Translations under genes and position numbers: made by a program | Source of the DNA: a virus | Direction: 5' to 3' (one strand) | DNA: 39,768 nucleotides | Virus record (IMG/VR): IMGVR_UViG_3300025687_000113 | Coordinates: 1-39,768 of that record | In this document: positions 11,775-20,641 of the stretch, in pieces | How the letters are laid out: every line of letters starts with the position of its first letter | Numbering within the stretch: the first letter of the stretch is position 1 | The notes under the pieces: generated by a model | Told to the model about the DNA's origin: nothing | Database searches by the model: none | The model's input: the letters and a program-made list of their open reading frames with translations, nothing else

Positions 11775-11849
11775 TTATGTTGCCTTTAATTATTGTGATG
11801 TGACAAACAGCCCTATTTAGTTGTTGGGGCTTACAAGATGGGGTGAATA

Positions 11850-12119
11850 ATGGTAATTGTTAATGACTTTATATTAGGCTTAGTTATCGCTGTGCCAATC
11901 GTTGCTGTGTGGGCTGGCTATGGAATTTGGGAAGATGCTAACAGCCGGGATAACAGTGCGACGATCGAGCAGTGCCGCCAAGCCATGGTGAGATATAACG
12001 ATAAGCATGGCGCTTATCAGGTGAGGAACGTAAAAGCCGAAATTCACCCTGTACATGGGTGCGTGTGGGTAATGGAAAACGGGATTGTCACAAGGTTGCA
12101 TAATTCAGTTTTTAAATAA
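11850..12119 (+). CDS. Membrane-anchored small protein, 89 aa
   Basis: The N-terminal span (FILGLVIAVPIVAVWAGYGI, residues 7-26) is followed by a soluble domain with two Cys (EQCRQAMVRYNDKHGAY and HGCVWVMENG). A GGGGTG ribosome site lies before the ATG. The layout of an N-terminal anchor and a small periplasmic domain is shared with Rz-type spanins, but the soluble part is too short for a typical i-spanin and lacks a coiled coil. Function unknown. Confidence 0.55.
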   Translation: MVIVNDFILGLVIAVPIVAVWAGYGIWEDANSRDNSATIEQCRQAMVRYNDKHGAYQVRNVKAEIHPVHGCVWVMENGIVTRLHNSVFK

Positions 12120-12159
12120 CATATATTATGTGAAGGCGAACAATAAAGAAATTTAAATT

Positions 12160-12333
12160 ATGATAAGTGTATGGCCATACTTTTTATTGTTTGTAACCTG
12201 CATGATTCTTGGTTTTATATTAACATCAATGGGTTACAAAAGGCAGGTTGTGATATTTGACACCCTGGTATTAATTCCTGCCTTTTTTTATTTTTTGCTT
12301 TGCTTCATCGGCGTATTAAGTTGGCCATTTTAA
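12160..12333 (+). CDS. Two-helix membrane protein, holin candidate, 57 aa
   Basis: The frame encodes two hydrophobic segments: VWPYFLLFVTCMILGFILTS (residues 4-23) and DTLVLIPAFFYFLLCFIGVL (about 34-53), with a short basic loop MGYKRQ between. That is class II holin topology. It lies shortly upstream of the peptidase gene at 12582. Weaknesses are the lack of a clear ribosome site and a terminator-like hairpin inside the frame (12238-12290). Moderate confidence as a gene, low as a holin. Confidence 0.5.
   Translation: MISVWPYFLLFVTCMILGFILTSMGYKRQVVIFDTLVLIPAFFYFLLCFIGVLSWPF
12238..12290 (+). terminator. Terminator-like hairpin within the small membrane gene
   Basis: AAAAGGCAGG (12238-12247) pairs with CCTGCCTTTT (12277-12286) over a 29-base loop and continues into a T-rich stretch. 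It could reduce transcription into the lysis genes, or be a chance result of the coding sequence. Confidence 0.45.
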
Positions 12334-12373
12334 ACAAATTGCAGTACAACAGATCAAGTGATAAGGTGATATT

Positions 12374-12595
12374 ATGGCCGAAGAAAAGAACCCGTTTGTT
12401 TTAGAAAGATACTCAAACAAAAACCAAGCTTATGATGCTAGGCGTTTTCAAATACTGGAACTAATACCATCAGGCATACCAAGCTTAACGCCATACATGC
12501 CAATTATAAAAAAATACAAAAAGAAGAAATTAACAGAAAGCGTTATAGAAGAAATCAAAATCAAAATAGAGGCGGTTAAAAATGATCAAGATTAA
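12374..12595 (+). CDS. Small phage protein upstream of the peptidase, 73 aa
   Basis: Not recognised. It is a charged soluble protein with a proline-rich centre (LIPSGIPSLTPYMPIIKKYK) and a lysine-rich helical end. It overlaps the peptidase gene by 14 bases, so the two should be co-translated. A role in lysis timing is possible by position only. Confidence 0.5.
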   Translation: MAEEKNPFVLERYSNKNQAYDARRFQILELIPSGIPSLTPYMPIIKKYKKKKLTESVIEEIKIKIEAVKNDQD

Positions 12596-12947
12596 AAAAG
12601 GCGTTAAAATGCACGGCTTAAAGCAACCAATGATGAAACCATTAAGGTTGCTCGATTGTATCTTTCAGATTATAGGAATAGATCTAGTTATAACTGATGC
12701 TATAGCAAAAAGGGAAGGGCGAAGCCTTCACCCTGATGGCTTCGCTTTTGATTTTAGAACAAGGCACTTAACACCATCACAGGCTAGCGTTATCTTTGTT
12801 ATTCTTACACAACAACTAGGTAATGACTATGATGTTATAAAATACGACACTCACATTCACATTGAATACCAGAGGCATATAGACGACAACAAACAAATAA
12901 GTTTTATTTCAGCTTTTGGCATGGATAAGTTCACAGAGGTTTCTTGA
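12582..12947 (+). CDS. M15-family peptidoglycan peptidase, endolysin candidate
   Basis: M15 enzymes cut peptide cross-links of peptidoglycan. The 121-residue protein has the zinc-site pattern SLHPDGFAFDFRTR, with H50 and D57 in the HxxGxAxD spacing. The closing block YDVIKYDTHIHIEY follows, with H91/H93 as the third ligand. Both blocks match short phage M15-like peptidases. No signal peptide is visible, so a holin is needed for access to the wall. The gene is the last of the rightward unit and its stop codon abuts the convergent minus-strand gene. A DD-carboxypeptidase role cannot be excluded. Confidence 0.75.
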   Translation: MIKIKKGVKMHGLKQPMMKPLRLLDCIFQIIGIDLVITDAIAKREGRSLHPDGFAFDFRTRHLTPSQASVIFVILTQQLGNDYDVIKYDTHIHIEYQRHIDDNKQISFISAFGMDKFTEVS

Positions 12948-13583
12948 TTAAAAAAACTCTTTCATTCGTGAAGATATAACATCGCACCGGGTTCTGGCGT
13001 CAATTTCTATTCCATGCTCGCTGTGCGTAGCAAATGAGCAATAAGTTATTGATTTTGATTCAGTTCCCGGTATCCCTTCGCTTTTTAAGTGTATCCAGTA
13101 GCTAAACTTTACGTTCTCTGCGTCGTAAATTCTTTTAATTCCTGAGTCTGGCATTTTGTCAACTTCTAAATATATTCTGTTAGCTTTACTTATATGCCTT
13201 AGCTTTTGCACGTAATCATCGTCTAGTTCGTAATGAACGTATGACACAGGCTTTTGGTTTCCTTGCCTTATTTGGTAAAATGCTGTGGTGTATTTTGGCT
13301 CAAGCAAACCATTCCACGCGCGCAATAATAAAAACCTATCAACGTTAGTTGAAAGCATAAGGCTATCAATATCTTGCGATATATCAGCCCAATTTGTTAA
13401 AAATTCCTCAAACGAAAGGCTGGCTCGTTTAAAAGCAATTTCATTTTTGTATTGGTCGCGCTCGTGTTCAGCTTCTTTTTGCTTTTGCTGTCTCTCCTTA
13501 ACTTTAGTTCTTCCAAAGTAGGCCGTTGCAATTACTCCGGCGGCGCCAACGCTGGCTATAATTACGTCGTAAATGTCAGTCAT
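12948..13583 (-). CDS. Membrane-anchored coiled-coil protein, 211 aa
   Basis: Not recognised. A single N-terminal span (VIIASVGAAGVIATAYFG, residues 7-24) is followed by a charged coiled coil (VKERQQKQKEAEHERDQYKN) and a soluble mixed domain of about 150 residues. It is the last gene of the late minus-strand unit, after the tail fibre gene, and converges with the lysis unit. Late position plus inner-membrane anchor plus coiled coil is compatible with a spanin-like or membrane-blocking role. The large C-terminal domain argues against a simple i-spanin. Confidence 0.5.
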   Translation of the reverse strand: MTDIYDVIIASVGAAGVIATAYFGRTKVKERQQKQKEAEHERDQYKNEIAFKRASLSFEEFLTNWADISQDIDSLMLSTNVDRFLLLRAWNGLLEPKYTTAFYQIRQGNQKPVSYVHYELDDDYVQKLRHISKANRIYLEVDKMPDSGIKRIYDAENVKFSYWIHLKSEGIPGTESKSITYCSFATHSEHGIEIDARTRCDVISSRMKEFF

Positions 13584-13596
13584 TTTCTGATCTCTA

Positions 13597-14313
13597 CTAA
13601 TTAACTAGCAGTATAAAATCAAAATCAAAATCCTCCAGGGTGGATATCGCTATGCCTCCAGCGTCCATTGTATAAACTACAATATCGTTTGACGTCTTTG
13701 ATTTATAATGGCATCTAGGTGACCCAGCACCATCCCCCCCAGTCACTATCATTGTGTAATCTGTAGTACCTAAATTATGAGTTATCTTATAAGCTCCGAC
13801 GGATATACCAGAGACCCTTGCGCAAGTCCACCCGCTAGGCAAATTTATTGCTGTTCCGTCTGAATTAACTTGCCCAGCGTATATTTTTGTAATATTAACA
13901 ATGTTCGTTATTGCTGAACCGTTTACCGTCAAGCTGTCTGTGTCAACATTCGATGTCAATGTTCCAGTCGCATTAGATAATGCTAAGTAATGGCTACCGT
14001 GCTGCCCATCCAACAGATCAGAATCAATACCGTTTCCAGATCCTGTATTTAACCTTGCATTATCTAACTTACCCGCGTTTATGTTGCCTGCGTCTCTATA
14101 AAAACTGCCGTGCTGATCATCCAGAAGGTCAGCATGAAGCCCGCTACCGTTCCCATGGTTGCCAGTGTGCCAAATTGATTGGCCCGCTGTGACTTCTGCC
14201 AGAATAAGCTTAACTTTATCAATCAAAGCCTCAAGCTCTGCGCGTGCGTTTGCTGGGCTGTCTGTGCCAGCGTCCAGGTGTGTTTTTGTTAAGTCATCAG
14301 TTGGCCAAACCAT
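13597..14313 (-). CDS. Tail fibre protein with DLLDGQHG repeats
   Basis: The 238-residue protein contains the tail-fibre repeat DLLDDQHGSFYRDAGNINAG (about residue 62 on) and DLLDGQHGSHYLAL (about 99-112), the stems typical of trimeric phage fibres. An N-terminal helical stretch (residues 20-45) could attach it to the tail tip. The glycine-rich C-terminal beta region probably contacts the host surface. It lies 3 bases after the J-like gene, where lambda-type phages carry side or central fibre genes. Confidence 0.8.
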   Translation of the reverse strand: MVWPTDDLTKTHLDAGTDSPANARAELEALIDKVKLILAEVTAGQSIWHTGNHGNGSGLHADLLDDQHGSFYRDAGNINAGKLDNARLNTGSGNGIDSDLLDGQHGSHYLALSNATGTLTSNVDTDSLTVNGSAITNIVNITKIYAGQVNSDGTAINLPSGWTCARVSGISVGAYKITHNLGTTDYTMIVTGGDGAGSPRCHYKSKTSNDIVVYTMDAGGIAISTLEDFDFDFILLVN

Positions 14314-14316
14314 TTA

Positions 14317-17022
14317 TTAAACTCCTATCACCTGAGCGCTAACGCTCGGGTATTGTAATGTGCCGCTACCATCCCAAACCTTTACCCATGGACCGTTTGT
14401 GGCATCCAGGTCTATAAATTCCCAAGTGTAACCAGCGCCAACGCCTTGAAGAGATAAATTTACGTCCGTTATTTGCTGAAAACTAGATCGAATTGGAAGC
14501 CTAACACCACCGGCGCTATAAGTTGTGCCTTCGATTGTTTGTTCTGGCTCAGTGCTTATAGTGCTTAAATCCAATAACCTAAAATAATCAATTATTGAAT
14601 CGCCACCAATATAAATATTCATGTTATTTAATTTTGGTATATCGCCGGTATTTCTTACAGTAACCTTTATTTGAATGTATCTACATGAAATAAGCCCTAA
14701 TGTTGATATATTAACCCAGCTAGTGTATGTTATATCATCTTCACTATGCCTAACCTCAACGCTAACACTGGATCCATAATCAACTATAGTCTGAACATCA
14801 ACATTGATAGAAAGCAATAACCCTAAATCGATAGTAGAATACTGATAAACAAAGCTATCTACAGTGTCAAAAAACCAACTTTCGTTATAGCTATCCCATG
14901 TTCCTGTCGCTGTGTTCCAGGTTGTATTGGTTTCGCCAACTAGGCTATTATCACCTGATTCTATTCTCCCGCTGGTTATTGTGCCTGGCCAGCCTTGCCC
15001 GCGTGGGTTATCAGTTCTTAAGATTGTTCCAAGCCTGCGAGCGCCAAGCTCAGCGATTACATAAACGGCATTAACAGATTCACGTCCACCGCGATCAAAT
15101 GCTTTTATTGCAAACCGATAATCACCCTCAGATAGCAAATTAAATTCGAATGGAGATTGCGTTAAAAGCCCGTCGTGCAGCGGGTCCATATCTGCCCACA
15201 CTGATGATTGATTGCTGCTGTAACGTATCTTATAACCCGCTAGGTCTATCGGTGGGCTGTCTATGCTAAATGTTGCAACCCGCGTTCCGTCAGGGTCCGC
15301 ATACACTGCGAAGTTATCAACATCATCAGGTGGACCGCTAACGCCTTCAACAGAATGTTGTAAGCTTTGAGACCACGCGCCAACAACCCCACGCGAATTT
15401 ACGGCGCGAACCTGCATTTCAATCAAATCGCCATCGTCAAAGCCTATTACATATTGAGTGTTTGCTTGGTTGCCAATCGCTGGCGCTTGGTAAATCCAGT
15501 CTGTGTCGGTTGTTACTTTTGCGCGGATCTCGTAATTTGTCACAAAAACATCAGTTAACGCTGTCCAGCTTAAAAGCACCCGCGCTATATAGTCTCCGCT
15601 TGAGGCTGTTATAACGTGTGTGATTCCGCTGGCTGCGCTTAATCCCGCGACCTGTGCAACGCTGAACGGGTTTGGTAAATAGGTGTCTGGCGGAGTAGGG
15701 GCCGCCACTGGCACGGTTCGGTCATAAACGGTAGACTCATGTTCTAACAAATTCATGGCAATATTGCCGCCGGTAAGCTCCTTAACTTTAAGAACCCTAA
15801 ATTTTTTGGCAGACCATCCAGGCTCATCTAGCGTTAAATCAACAATAGCCCCTGGCAATACCTCGAACGCTTCTTCACTTGCAGTTAAACCAACAGCTAT
15901 GCCTTGCCGTGATTTTTTTAGAACTATTTTTGCAAAGTGAGTAATGCGGTATTGATTAACGTCTAAGTATCGCTTTATTCGTTTTTGGCTTTCTTTCCCA
16001 TTGTCGGCGCTTAATAGAGTCGCGTCCTGGTATATATACTGATCATCTAGGTAATTGTTTTCTTCGTTAGGGTAATCAACTACAATCTCATTGAATCGTT
16101 CTTTAACGTCATTGATGGCATATGTTATCGAATCCTCAATAATGTTATCACTATTAAGGCTTAATGCGCTTGATTCATCTTTTTCAACTATTAGCCTATA
16201 ATTGCTACCTTCAGGTACCAAGTGAGCATTAAAAGAATTTAAAATCTCTTTTATGTTTTTTATAACTGTTTTACCTGTATCAATAACACCGTTCATTTGA
16301 TAGTAATCTGTGTTTGTTCCCGCGCCGCTGTATATCTCAATCTGAGTTTCACAGTAATTTGCAGCCGCGTTAAAATCTGCGTCAAGTAGTTGGCTAGTTG
16401 ATATTTTATAACCTGCGCCATATCTTGAGTTTGTCAGATAATCATAAAGAGCTAAAGCTGGGTTTGTGCTGTAGGCTGTGGTGTCGTCTCGTGTATCAAA
16501 TAGTTTTTTACCTTGAATTAAAAATTCAAACTTAGGCTCTCTCGGCATATTCTCTTGATCGTACTTCAGAGAAACAACAGCTTTACATAATCCCTTGCCG
16601 TGATCTGTTGTGCTGTAATCTGCAAATTTTGATTCAAGGTTAGCATCATATGTTTGTGCGTCTGTCCCTAAATATTTTGTAAGCGTAACCAGTCCTGAAT
16701 ATTTACTGTCTGTGTATTCGTTCCCGTCCAAATACATCATAACAATATCTTCGCATTCTCCCTCAGCTAATATAAATTCAATCCACAAATATTCATTATC
16801 GGAACCCTCAACGCCTTTGAAATTAACTATCCCACCGGTCCTGCGCTGGCCGTATATAACCGGGATATGCTCAAGGCTTCCGCGCTTTGTTATTGTTATC
16901 CCACGCCCTGGGTTTGATTCACCTACGTCGTCAAGATCTCCGAATAAAAAATCACGTATCGGCTCGATAGCCATAGCCGCAGTGAAAACTAATGCTGTTA
17001 ATAATATTGCAAATAGCGCCAT
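14317..17022 (-). CDS. J: J-like tail tip / host specificity protein
   Basis: The 901-residue protein is the central tail-tip protein that closes the tube and contacts the receptor. It starts with a hydrophobic segment (MALFAILLTALVFTAAMAIE) and carries the hub block IPVIYGQRRTGGIVNFKG (about residues 54-71). Fibronectin-III-like stretches follow around residues 470-560 and 570-660, the second containing YKIRYSSNQSSVWADM. The C-terminal part is a beta-rich receptor-binding region. It is shorter than lambda J (1132 residues). Position after two minor tail genes and before the fibre gene fits. Confidence 0.8.
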   Translation of the reverse strand: MALFAILLTALVFTAAMAIEPIRDFLFGDLDDVGESNPGRGITITKRGSLEHIPVIYGQRRTGGIVNFKGVEGSDNEYLWIEFILAEGECEDIVMMYLDGNEYTDSKYSGLVTLTKYLGTDAQTYDANLESKFADYSTTDHGKGLCKAVVSLKYDQENMPREPKFEFLIQGKKLFDTRDDTTAYSTNPALALYDYLTNSRYGAGYKISTSQLLDADFNAAANYCETQIEIYSGAGTNTDYYQMNGVIDTGKTVIKNIKEILNSFNAHLVPEGSNYRLIVEKDESSALSLNSDNIIEDSITYAINDVKERFNEIVVDYPNEENNYLDDQYIYQDATLLSADNGKESQKRIKRYLDVNQYRITHFAKIVLKKSRQGIAVGLTASEEAFEVLPGAIVDLTLDEPGWSAKKFRVLKVKELTGGNIAMNLLEHESTVYDRTVPVAAPTPPDTYLPNPFSVAQVAGLSAASGITHVITASSGDYIARVLLSWTALTDVFVTNYEIRAKVTTDTDWIYQAPAIGNQANTQYVIGFDDGDLIEMQVRAVNSRGVVGAWSQSLQHSVEGVSGPPDDVDNFAVYADPDGTRVATFSIDSPPIDLAGYKIRYSSNQSSVWADMDPLHDGLLTQSPFEFNLLSEGDYRFAIKAFDRGGRESVNAVYVIAELGARRLGTILRTDNPRGQGWPGTITSGRIESGDNSLVGETNTTWNTATGTWDSYNESWFFDTVDSFVYQYSTIDLGLLLSINVDVQTIVDYGSSVSVEVRHSEDDITYTSWVNISTLGLISCRYIQIKVTVRNTGDIPKLNNMNIYIGGDSIIDYFRLLDLSTISTEPEQTIEGTTYSAGGVRLPIRSSFQQITDVNLSLQGVGAGYTWEFIDLDATNGPWVKVWDGSGTLQYPSVSAQVIGV

Positions 17023-17583
17023 TTATGGCCGCCCCCACTCTAAATCTTCGTATTTGCGCTCGCTATGTCGTAGGCACGTATCACCTGCAAAAACTCTCTG
17101 CTGGCTGTCGTCGTTCGTTTGCCTTCCGTTTTTCCTTTCGAAGTCAACAAACTCGCTCACGGCTTCAATTTCCATAACTGAGGTGCCCTTGCTTTGGTCC
17201 ATGGAGTTACTAAAATTTGCAAAATATCCGCTGAACCTAAGTATTGGATCACCAATAAGCGCGCCTGCTGAATCTAGCCAAAACTTGTAAAGATCAACCT
17301 TTTTAAAATAAGGCGGCGTTAGCAAAAACGCTGCTGTATTAGCTTGGTTAACTGCCGATAGTTTGAATTTATATCGCCTTACTTTTAGGTCTAAATCGTC
17401 GTCTATGTTTGGAATCTGAAGCAAGAAAGCGCCGCTTATATAAGTCTCGCTGTTGTAAGTAACGTCTTTGTAGGCAGTAGTTAAAAGTAGCGGGGTTCCG
17501 GTATCAACGCGAAAAAGCCAATAATGCCTTGATTGATTAGCTGATATCTCTGTTTGTTGTGCTGATGTTAGTGATCTAATCAC
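17023..17583 (-). CDS. Minor tail protein, hub or distal-tail associated
   Basis: The 186-residue protein ends with FAGDTCLRHSERKYEDLEWG. That resembles the closing block of siphoviral tail proteins encoded just ahead of the tip protein (compare PGD...KxxxWG). The beta-rich N-terminus (YWLFRVDTGTPLLLTTAYKD) fits a hub domain. It abuts the J-like gene and overlaps the preceding tail gene by 4 bases. The role is assigned from position and pattern. Confidence 0.65.
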   Translation of the reverse strand: MIRSLTSAQQTEISANQSRHYWLFRVDTGTPLLLTTAYKDVTYNSETYISGAFLLQIPNIDDDLDLKVRRYKFKLSAVNQANTAAFLLTPPYFKKVDLYKFWLDSAGALIGDPILRFSGYFANFSNSMDQSKGTSVMEIEAVSEFVDFERKNGRQTNDDSQQRVFAGDTCLRHSERKYEDLEWGRP

Positions 17584-18176
17584 ACCATAGCCTCAACTAA
17601 ATTAATTGTGAAAGATTCATAATTATAGCCGCGTCTGCGCCACGATATATCATTTTTATCTAGCTGCACAGTAAAAGCAACGCCGGTATGCGTTACCGCT
17701 GCTCCTCCGCTTGGCGTGGTCACTAAGTCAGGGTCAAAGTTCACAGTAGCATTGCCTGAACCGTCGCTGGCCGCGTCTGCATTTACCATATAAACTTTTG
17801 TATCACCTGCCAATGTAAATATATCACCAGCCTTAACCGCGCTGCTGTCGTTATTAGAAAATCCAGCCATAACAATTGTGTTGTCATCAGTAACACTTGA
17901 AACTGTTATTGTACCCCAGTTACCTCTAGGGTTAGACATACCTGGCGGAATAAAAGTAAATGTTTCATAACCGCCGCGCTGGCTATTTAAAAACGCCATG
18001 AGCGGGCGCATTTCGTTTGGTGTCATAATGTTGAAACTAACTTTCATTTTCCATTGGTGATATTCGCCAAGGCGCGCAAATCGCTTACCGCTCAAAGATA
18101 TTGAGTTGAAAACCTTGTGATCGCTTGTTAATTCAACTTCTGAAATTTCAAAAGTTGTGCTTAATTGTCCGCTCAT
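17580..18176 (-). CDS. Minor tail protein after the tape measure
   Basis: The 198-residue protein is beta-rich, with an insert (about residues 90-150) containing GDTKVYMVN and a closing strand block RRRGYNYESFTINLVEAM. Proteins of this plan follow the tape measure gene in many siphoviruses and form the distal tail ring. It overlaps both neighbours by 4 bases, so translation is coupled from the tape measure to the hub protein. Confidence 0.65.
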   Translation of the reverse strand: MSGQLSTTFEISEVELTSDHKVFNSISLSGKRFARLGEYHQWKMKVSFNIMTPNEMRPLMAFLNSQRGGYETFTFIPPGMSNPRGNWGTITVSSVTDDNTIVMAGFSNNDSSAVKAGDIFTLAGDTKVYMVNADAASDGSGNATVNFDPDLVTTPSGGAAVTHTGVAFTVQLDKNDISWRRRGYNYESFTINLVEAMV

Positions 18177-20002
18177 CTCATCGGCCCGCCCATCTCGCCT
18201 CGCTGCTCATATCGGCTTTGAACCATTTCAACGATAGCATTTTCATTACGCATTAAAAATTCAACGCCAGTTTGGGTATCTAATGCATTTATTGAAAAGT
18301 TATAAGTGTTGCCCATTGCCATTGCTTTATTATCTTCCTTCTTAATTACGCGCTCGCCTTTTTCTAGCAAGTATGTGCCTGTTCTAGGGACATAATCTAG
18401 CCCATCATGTAGTATGCCTAAGTTTCCAGAGCTGACAGCTCCAATAGTTGCCGCCGCCGCTGTTGCTGAACTGGCCGCCGCTGCTATTCCAGCCGCGCCA
18501 AATGAGGCGATGTTGGCCGCTATTGCTGCCGGTGTATATGCCGCTGTCAAGGCTGATGCTTGCGCCACGCCTGCCGCCGTTGATGCCGCTTGCTGGCCCC
18601 TGGTTGTTGCAAACTCGATTGCACGCTGAACACCTATTCTAACTAATGAACTGATGACCTCGCGAGCAACAATTCTCATAGTGGCCTGCATGGCCTTGCC
18701 TAAGCTTTCCTGATCAATGATGGCAGAGGCCACGGCATCACCCATGCCAGACGCAAAGGTATCTTGTGCGCTTTTCCATGCGTTTTCCCATTCCTCTGCG
18801 CGCCTTTTTCTTTCTGCCTGTAAATTGTTTTCTATTTCGTTTATAGCGTCAGCGTTCGCTTGTGCCGCTTCCAGCTCAGCGTTAAACATTGCCTCGCGTA
18901 TTGCTTTGCGGCCTTCGTCTGTATTGAAAAATAAAGGTGTGCTTTTTTTGTCGGGTGTTTTGTCTTTGTCTTTATCATTTCCTGATGTTATTGTAATTAA
19001 AGGCTCTGACAGTATATCTTTCCTTTTTTGATATAAAGACAAAAGCCTTTGCATTGCTTCAGCTTCTTTTTCTGGGTGTATTCGTCCCTCAGCAAACAAG
19101 TTATCCAATACGGAAATACTTTTTTCAACCTCTTCTATAGTGTCTGGAATTCCTAGGAGCTCGTTCTTTAAAGAAGAAGCAGCATTTCTATATGTTTGAA
19201 ACCCCCCCATCGGGGTCATACCTAGAATAAAGTTCCATGCATCTTGGTTAGAACTTATCCATGACGAAAAGCCAGATAGCGCATCCGTTAAATCTTCTAT
19301 CCATTCCGTCATGCTTTCGGAACTTACCTTAAGCATAGTTTTAACTAGACCGTCAAAAGCAACTTGAAGCTTTTTAAAAGCTTCAGATAGCCCTGCTATT
19401 TTTTCCGCTTCCTTTTCCGTTAAAACACCGTTTAACTTTCTGTATTCATCGGTTAATTCTTTTACGGCATCGCTACCCTTATTCAAAAGGGTGGACATTT
19501 TTGCTGCCTCTCCTGCAAATATTTCTTCTGTTAAAAACTGTGATCTTTGTTTGTCATCTAACTTTTCAAATGCGTCCGCAATTTTTAAAACCATTTCGTC
19601 AGTTTTAAGTGATCTAACTTCAGAAATAGAAAGCCCTAGCTCTTGAAACGCATCGACCAATGGCCCGCCACCAGTAACAGCGGCCTCACCCAACCTTACG
19701 TTCAACTCTTGCAAAGTATCCGCGAATTGCTCAGCGTTTATGTTTCCCTCTTGGCCAAATGCGTAGGCTAATTCATTCAGGCTTTGTGTGCTTATACCTA
19801 GCTGATCAGCGAACTTTTTTTGCTCCTCTATAACTCTAGCTTGTTGAATAGAGAAAGCGCCAAAAGCGATACCAGCAGCGCCTACAGCTGTTCCAACTTT
19901 CGCTACATGCCCGGCTAAATCTTGAAAGTTCTGGCGCGCCTGCCTGATTGCTCTCGCTGTACGGTCTTCAGCTTCAATTGTTATTCTTGCGTTCCGAGCC
20001 AT
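18173..20002 (-). CDS. Tape measure protein
   Basis: The 609-residue protein sets tail length and is ejected with the DNA. The N-terminus (ARITIEAEDRTARAIRQARQ) and FADQLGISTQSLNELAYAFG are typical of siphoviral tape measures. Long coiled-coil helices occupy the middle, and an Ala-rich hydrophobic stretch (about residues 455-525) could insert in the membrane. The C-terminus GLDYVPRTGTYLLEKGERV is the recurrent tape-measure end. At about 0.15 nm per residue the tail would be near 90 nm (an inference). It overlaps the frameshifted chaperone extension by 22 bases. Confidence 0.88.
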   Translation of the reverse strand: MARNARITIEAEDRTARAIRQARQNFQDLAGHVAKVGTAVGAAGIAFGAFSIQQARVIEEQKKFADQLGISTQSLNELAYAFGQEGNINAEQFADTLQELNVRLGEAAVTGGGPLVDAFQELGLSISEVRSLKTDEMVLKIADAFEKLDDKQRSQFLTEEIFAGEAAKMSTLLNKGSDAVKELTDEYRKLNGVLTEKEAEKIAGLSEAFKKLQVAFDGLVKTMLKVSSESMTEWIEDLTDALSGFSSWISSNQDAWNFILGMTPMGGFQTYRNAASSLKNELLGIPDTIEEVEKSISVLDNLFAEGRIHPEKEAEAMQRLLSLYQKRKDILSEPLITITSGNDKDKDKTPDKKSTPLFFNTDEGRKAIREAMFNAELEAAQANADAINEIENNLQAERKRRAEEWENAWKSAQDTFASGMGDAVASAIIDQESLGKAMQATMRIVAREVISSLVRIGVQRAIEFATTRGQQAASTAAGVAQASALTAAYTPAAIAANIASFGAAGIAAAASSATAAAATIGAVSSGNLGILHDGLDYVPRTGTYLLEKGERVIKKEDNKAMAMGNTYNFSINALDTQTGVEFLMRNENAIVEMVQSRYEQRGEMGGPMR

Positions 20003-20268
20003 TTGATAAGCCTCATAGCCTGCATATATGGCGCTGGCTGATCACCTGCGCCACCTTTCTTCAATAAAAAACCAGAGTTATAAGCGCTGAACTGCCTAAG
20101 CCAAAAATCAGAATCGCGGTCATATTCAGTAAGAAAACATGTGTTTTGTCGAATTTCATAACCTGGAACCTTTATTTCAAAAATATCATTAGGCGCTGGG
20201 TTGTCTTTGTCGCAATGGCGGCCCCACCTGCATTTGTTACAATCAAAATCATCAGGATTAGAGGCCAC
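19981..20268 (-). CDS. Tail chaperone extension (T part of the G-T frameshift fusion)
   Basis: This 95-residue frame (GTG start as listed) continues in frame, without a stop, back to the A9 run at 20288-20296. It should be made mainly as the C-terminal part of a fusion with the upstream gene through a -1 shift, giving a product of about 211 residues. It contains a Cys cluster (CNKCRWGRHC) and the block FWLRQFSAYNSGFLLKKGG, typical of T-type extensions that hold the tape measure protein during tail assembly. Confidence 0.75.
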   Translation of the reverse strand: MASNPDDFDCNKCRWGRHCDKDNPAPNDIFEIKVPGYEIRQNTCFLTEYDRDSDFWLRQFSAYNSGFLLKKGGAGDQPAPYMQAMRLIKWLGTQE

Positions 20269-20282
20269 CGTGTAGGACTTAA

Positions 20283-20615
20283 TTAACTTTTTTTTTCTTC
20301 TTCTGTTAGTTGGCTTTTAACATATACATCACTGGCCAATTCCATTCTTATTTTTGTTGGCAAGAATGACTCGTTACCGGGTTTATACTTGTACTCTTTG
20401 TCGTTTTCATCACGCACCCCTGTCCAATCAATAAGGCAGTTTTGCAGGATAAATTTAACAGCCTTCGGCGGGAGTATTGTATGGTTTGCTTGTATCATTT
20501 CGACTAGCATATAGTTGCATTGCTCTAGCTCTACCTCTGAAAGAGGCCTCAAAGTAAAGCTGCATTCCTGCAATTCAAGTGTGTATTCTGGCAGTGACTT
20601 TCTGATCTTTATCAT
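20283..20615 (-). CDS. Tail assembly chaperone (G part)
   Basis: The 110-residue protein (MIKIRKSLPEYTLELQECSF...) lies between the tail tube and tape measure genes, where lambda G is found. It ends EEEKKS at a homopolymeric A run and stop codon. A -1 shift in the run extends it into the frame at 19981-20268. The unshifted form is normally in excess and coats the tape measure protein through the fusion product. Confidence 0.8.
   Translation of the reverse strand: MIKIRKSLPEYTLELQECSFTLRPLSEVELEQCNYMLVEMIQANHTILPPKAVKFILQNCLIDWTGVRDENDKEYKYKPGNESFLPTKIRMELASDVYVKSQLTEEEKKS
20288..20296 (-). promoter_or_regulatory. A9 slippery site for -1 frameshifting
   Basis: On the minus strand nine A residues (GAAG-A9-GTTAATT) contain A-AAA-AAG in the 0 frame, the strongest class of bacterial -1 slip sequence, three bases before the TAA stop. 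The distance between the two gene starts (347 bases) equals a -1 shift. The -1 frame reads through KLIKSYTVASNPDD into the downstream gene. Confidence 0.75.
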
Positions 20616-20641
20616 TTGTTAGTTCCCCGCTTTGGTTTTTT

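Noticed and set aside
14317-17022. J-like protein as a candidate membrane protein because of its hydrophobic start
   Set aside because: Similar tail-tip proteins also begin with a short hydrophobic stretch. Position and hub motifs favour the structural role.
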